Shown piece by piece: positions 44,351 through 47,426 of a stretch of DNA of 47,426 nucleotides. Below the pieces are notes generated by a model that was given only the letters and a program-made list of their open reading frames with translations, searched no databases and was not told the DNA's origin. The translations under genes were made by a program, and so were the position numbers. Location of the stretch: NCBI GenBank assembly GCA_900404475.1, contig OUQQ01000080.1:1-47426 (forward strand). Reading direction: 5' to 3'. The first letter of the stretch is position 1. The number at the start of each line of letters is the position of its first letter. The DNA comes from Spongospora subterranea. Its lineage: Eukaryota > Endomyxa > Phytomyxea > Plasmodiophorida > Plasmodiophoridae.

Positions 44351-45499
44351 TTATCTGCATTCGATTGTGGCATCGGCAACCCCTTCTTGCCGAAGGAGTT
44401 GGCGAATGTCCTGAACGATGTCGGATGTTTTCCTGATTTCGATATCAGTGTGTACTAGGAGATCTGCAATTAGATTATCTTTGTCGTCCAGTTGCCAGAC
44501 CCTTATCCGTTGAACGTCAATGACACCGGCGATCGACACTATGCCATTCAAAACCGAATCTAACTGAAAACTGTCTGGAGTACTTTGTAGCAGTATCATG
44601 CCGCAAGACCTCAGCAGTTTCCTGGCTGATATTGCCATTACCGAAGATATGATGACACAGCCCAATAAATTCATGAATCGCCATCCTTCCTTCGACAATA
44701 CCAATCGCAACGCCGACGTGACGACAACGACAAGGGACGTTGCCAAATCAGTGAAGCAATGCAGCAAGGCCCCTTATGAAAACATCAATTAGATACGAAA
44801 ACGTGGGTTCGGAAAACGACATTACCTTGAGCGTTAGCATCATCGTGAGAGTGGCCGTGTGCATGACTATGCCCATGATTGTCGTGCAGATGCGTTAACC
44901 CCACCCATAGATTGAATGAGAACTCAATACATCCAACAGTGATAGCCCAGAAAATGACAGTTCGGTCATCTAGTTCATCATCGGAGCCGACAACGAGTTG
45001 GGAGATATTCTCAAGGCTGATAAACAACACGCTTGTTGCGAGAAAGCATCCATTGAAGAACCCTCCTAAAACAGTGAGGCGCTTGATGCCAAACGGAAAT
45101 TCCTGATACAGACAAAACGGTGACCATGGATGAGGCGGCCATGAGAACGATCGTACTGACTTGTTTCGGCAGCTGCATTCGGGATTTCCTATCGATTAGC
45201 CAAGCGATCAAATAGCAGAACGTGTCTGCTAATGAATGAAGGCCCTCCGATAGCAGCACCGATTGGTCTCCAACCGATCCCACGAAAATCAACAGGATCG
45301 AGATGACACCGCACCCGAACGTCAGCCGGGTCAGCATAGTCGCAGCCGCGGAATCCTGAGGATGGCGATGGGCACTACCTCGTCGATGCTCGATCTGGAA
45401 CGCAGCCATATCGGTGGCGAGTGGCGTTTGTTCATCGAACGCGGCTCCCGCATTGTCCACGGCCGTATCTTTCTCTTGACTGAGTCCATCATCGTTCAT
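44351..45499 (-). CDS. Cation diffusion facilitator (ZnT-type zinc transporter)
   Basis: Three exons: 45499-45161, 45102-44826, 44772-44351; introns 58 and 53 bases, phases consistent, 345 residues. CDF proteins export Zn2+ from the cytosol by proton antiport. The cytosolic N terminus is followed by transmembrane helices carrying the two metal-site motifs, LLSEGLHSLADTF (HxxxD, helix 2) and LLHCFTDLATSL (HxxxD, helix 5). The first splice creates EFPFGIKRLTVLGGFFNGCF, the usual segment before helix 3. A His-rich loop (HDNHGHSHAHGHSHDD) sits between helices 4 and 5, as in zinc-selective ZnTs. The C-terminal cytosolic domain (VIDVQRIRVWQLDDK) matches the dimerisation domain. Manganese cannot be excluded. 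Confidence 0.94.
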
Positions 45500-46351
45500 T
45501 TACGAGATGTATTGATATTGAGGCCATACCGTGTTGGACATTCCAGAATCGGAACATAAAGTGGCCACAATCAGGGTTGCGCCATCTGCCCATCTCCCCA
45601 ATGCTGTTACACAATGAGAGAGAGTACAGGGACCCTCAGCACGTTTCCCACAACAGTAGAGGGAGAATGTGGGACCACAGCCCGACTGTATATCGCTGGC
45701 GCTGCGTTACCGAACACTGCCTTCAGTAGTGGTTCGCCATCCACGTCGGACATGGCCACATGAGAACTTGGTCGAGAAAGGGGTTGTTTGGTCATGGGCA
45801 TTGATGAATTCGTCCAGTTCTTTTGTGCACAGTGGTGTTGGTTCGTCTCGGGAACCACTCCCGTGCCACTCCCGTGTCGAACCCGTTAACAAACTGTTGA
45901 AGGCGTGTCTGCCCGAGCAGTTTAATGGCAACCCGTCCACCCCGGTAGTCATCCAGCAGGCGTTCACACATGGCCGGGCGCTGTTGGTTGGCAGTGTGTT
46001 AACGGGAGAGATTCAGTGAACGAGCTCGGCGGGAATTGTTTCACCGTTTGTCTCGTCGGAATGATGTGTGTTATATCCATGACGATGCCCAACACTGATT
46101 ACGTCCATTGAGATATATGCACACCATCTACCCTCGTTTCGAACGACGCTGACCAAACATCCAATCAATATCACATCATCACTCTTGGCGACATCGGCTA
46201 ATAATCAACAAGCATCGCGGCTCTGGCATCAACGTCTGGATCACATGAACATTAGGGACCTCACCGAAACAAAGTTAAAAAAACGACCACGGGTTTAACG
46301 AATATTGGAATGATTATTTTAGGACCGGGCGATGATGGTTTTTTTATGAAT
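45500..46351. other. Intergenic region
   Basis: About 850 bases between the transporter start and the aminotransferase stop, both on the minus strand. The promoter of the transporter should be near 45500-45800. A 116-codon plus frame (45669-46019) and its minus-strand counterpart show no recognisable motif. No repeats or RNA genes seen. Confidence 0.5.

Positions 46352-47426
<1,075 letters not shown>

Overview
This is a eukaryotic nuclear window. Nearly every conserved gene here is broken by tiny GT-AG introns, usually 46-60 bases, often with a CTAAC- or CTGAC-like branch site just before the acceptor, and intergenic gaps are short. An IFT80 gene means the organism builds cilia or flagella at some stage. 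Together with mitochondrial genes (NDUFAF7, methionyl-tRNA synthetase), a eukaryotic MscS-type channel, chromodomain Ty3/gypsy remnants and a DDE transposase family of a kind I associate with oomycetes and other protists, this fits a compact-genome zoosporic protist. Phytomyxea (Spongospora/Plasmodiophora type) is my best guess; an oomycete or another flagellate is possible. The placement is inference only. All exon joins were made by hand from reading frame, splice signals and family resemblance.

Layout. 1-8.4 kb: SIRT6-like deacylase (+, 5' end outside the window), a secretory-pathway single-pass membrane protein (-), an eight-exon protein of the CPSF160/DDB1/SF3B3 propeller family (-), and NDUFAF7 (+, six exons). 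8.5-14.4 kb (-): the most striking locus. An N-terminal membrane anchor and a very long coiled coil appear to be spliced in frame to a C-terminal Aurora-like kinase domain that has lost its catalytic residues. 15.4-21.4 kb (+, more GC-rich): a second long coiled-coil gene with apparent +1 frame changes, a protein with short repeated motifs recalling axonemal microtubule proteins, and a small His-rich secreted protein.

21.6-29.0 kb is a repeat island. It holds two head-to-head remnants of one transposon, further remnants of a related transposase, two foldback hairpins, a possible SET-like fragment, and an inverted repeat close to both edges. Right after it lies a longer His-rich secreted paralogue (29.3-30.4 kb). 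30.4-33.2 kb carries a 48-base minisatellite and a decayed Ty3/gypsy 3' end with a chromodomain.

33.3-47.4 kb is conserved again: IFT80 (+), a small membrane protein (-), mitochondrial methionyl-tRNA synthetase (+, nine exons) tail-to-tail with an MscS-like channel (-), a probable nuclear protein (+), a CDF zinc transporter (-) and a 2-aminoadipate/kynurenine-type aminotransferase (-, running off the window end).

Functionally the set is mostly housekeeping: chromatin deacylation, complex I assembly, mitochondrial translation, intraflagellar transport, osmotic and zinc homeostasis, amino-acid breakdown. I see no operon or dedicated pathway cluster. The candidates for new biology are the anchored coiled-coil pseudokinase, the His-rich secreted pair and the short-motif protein.
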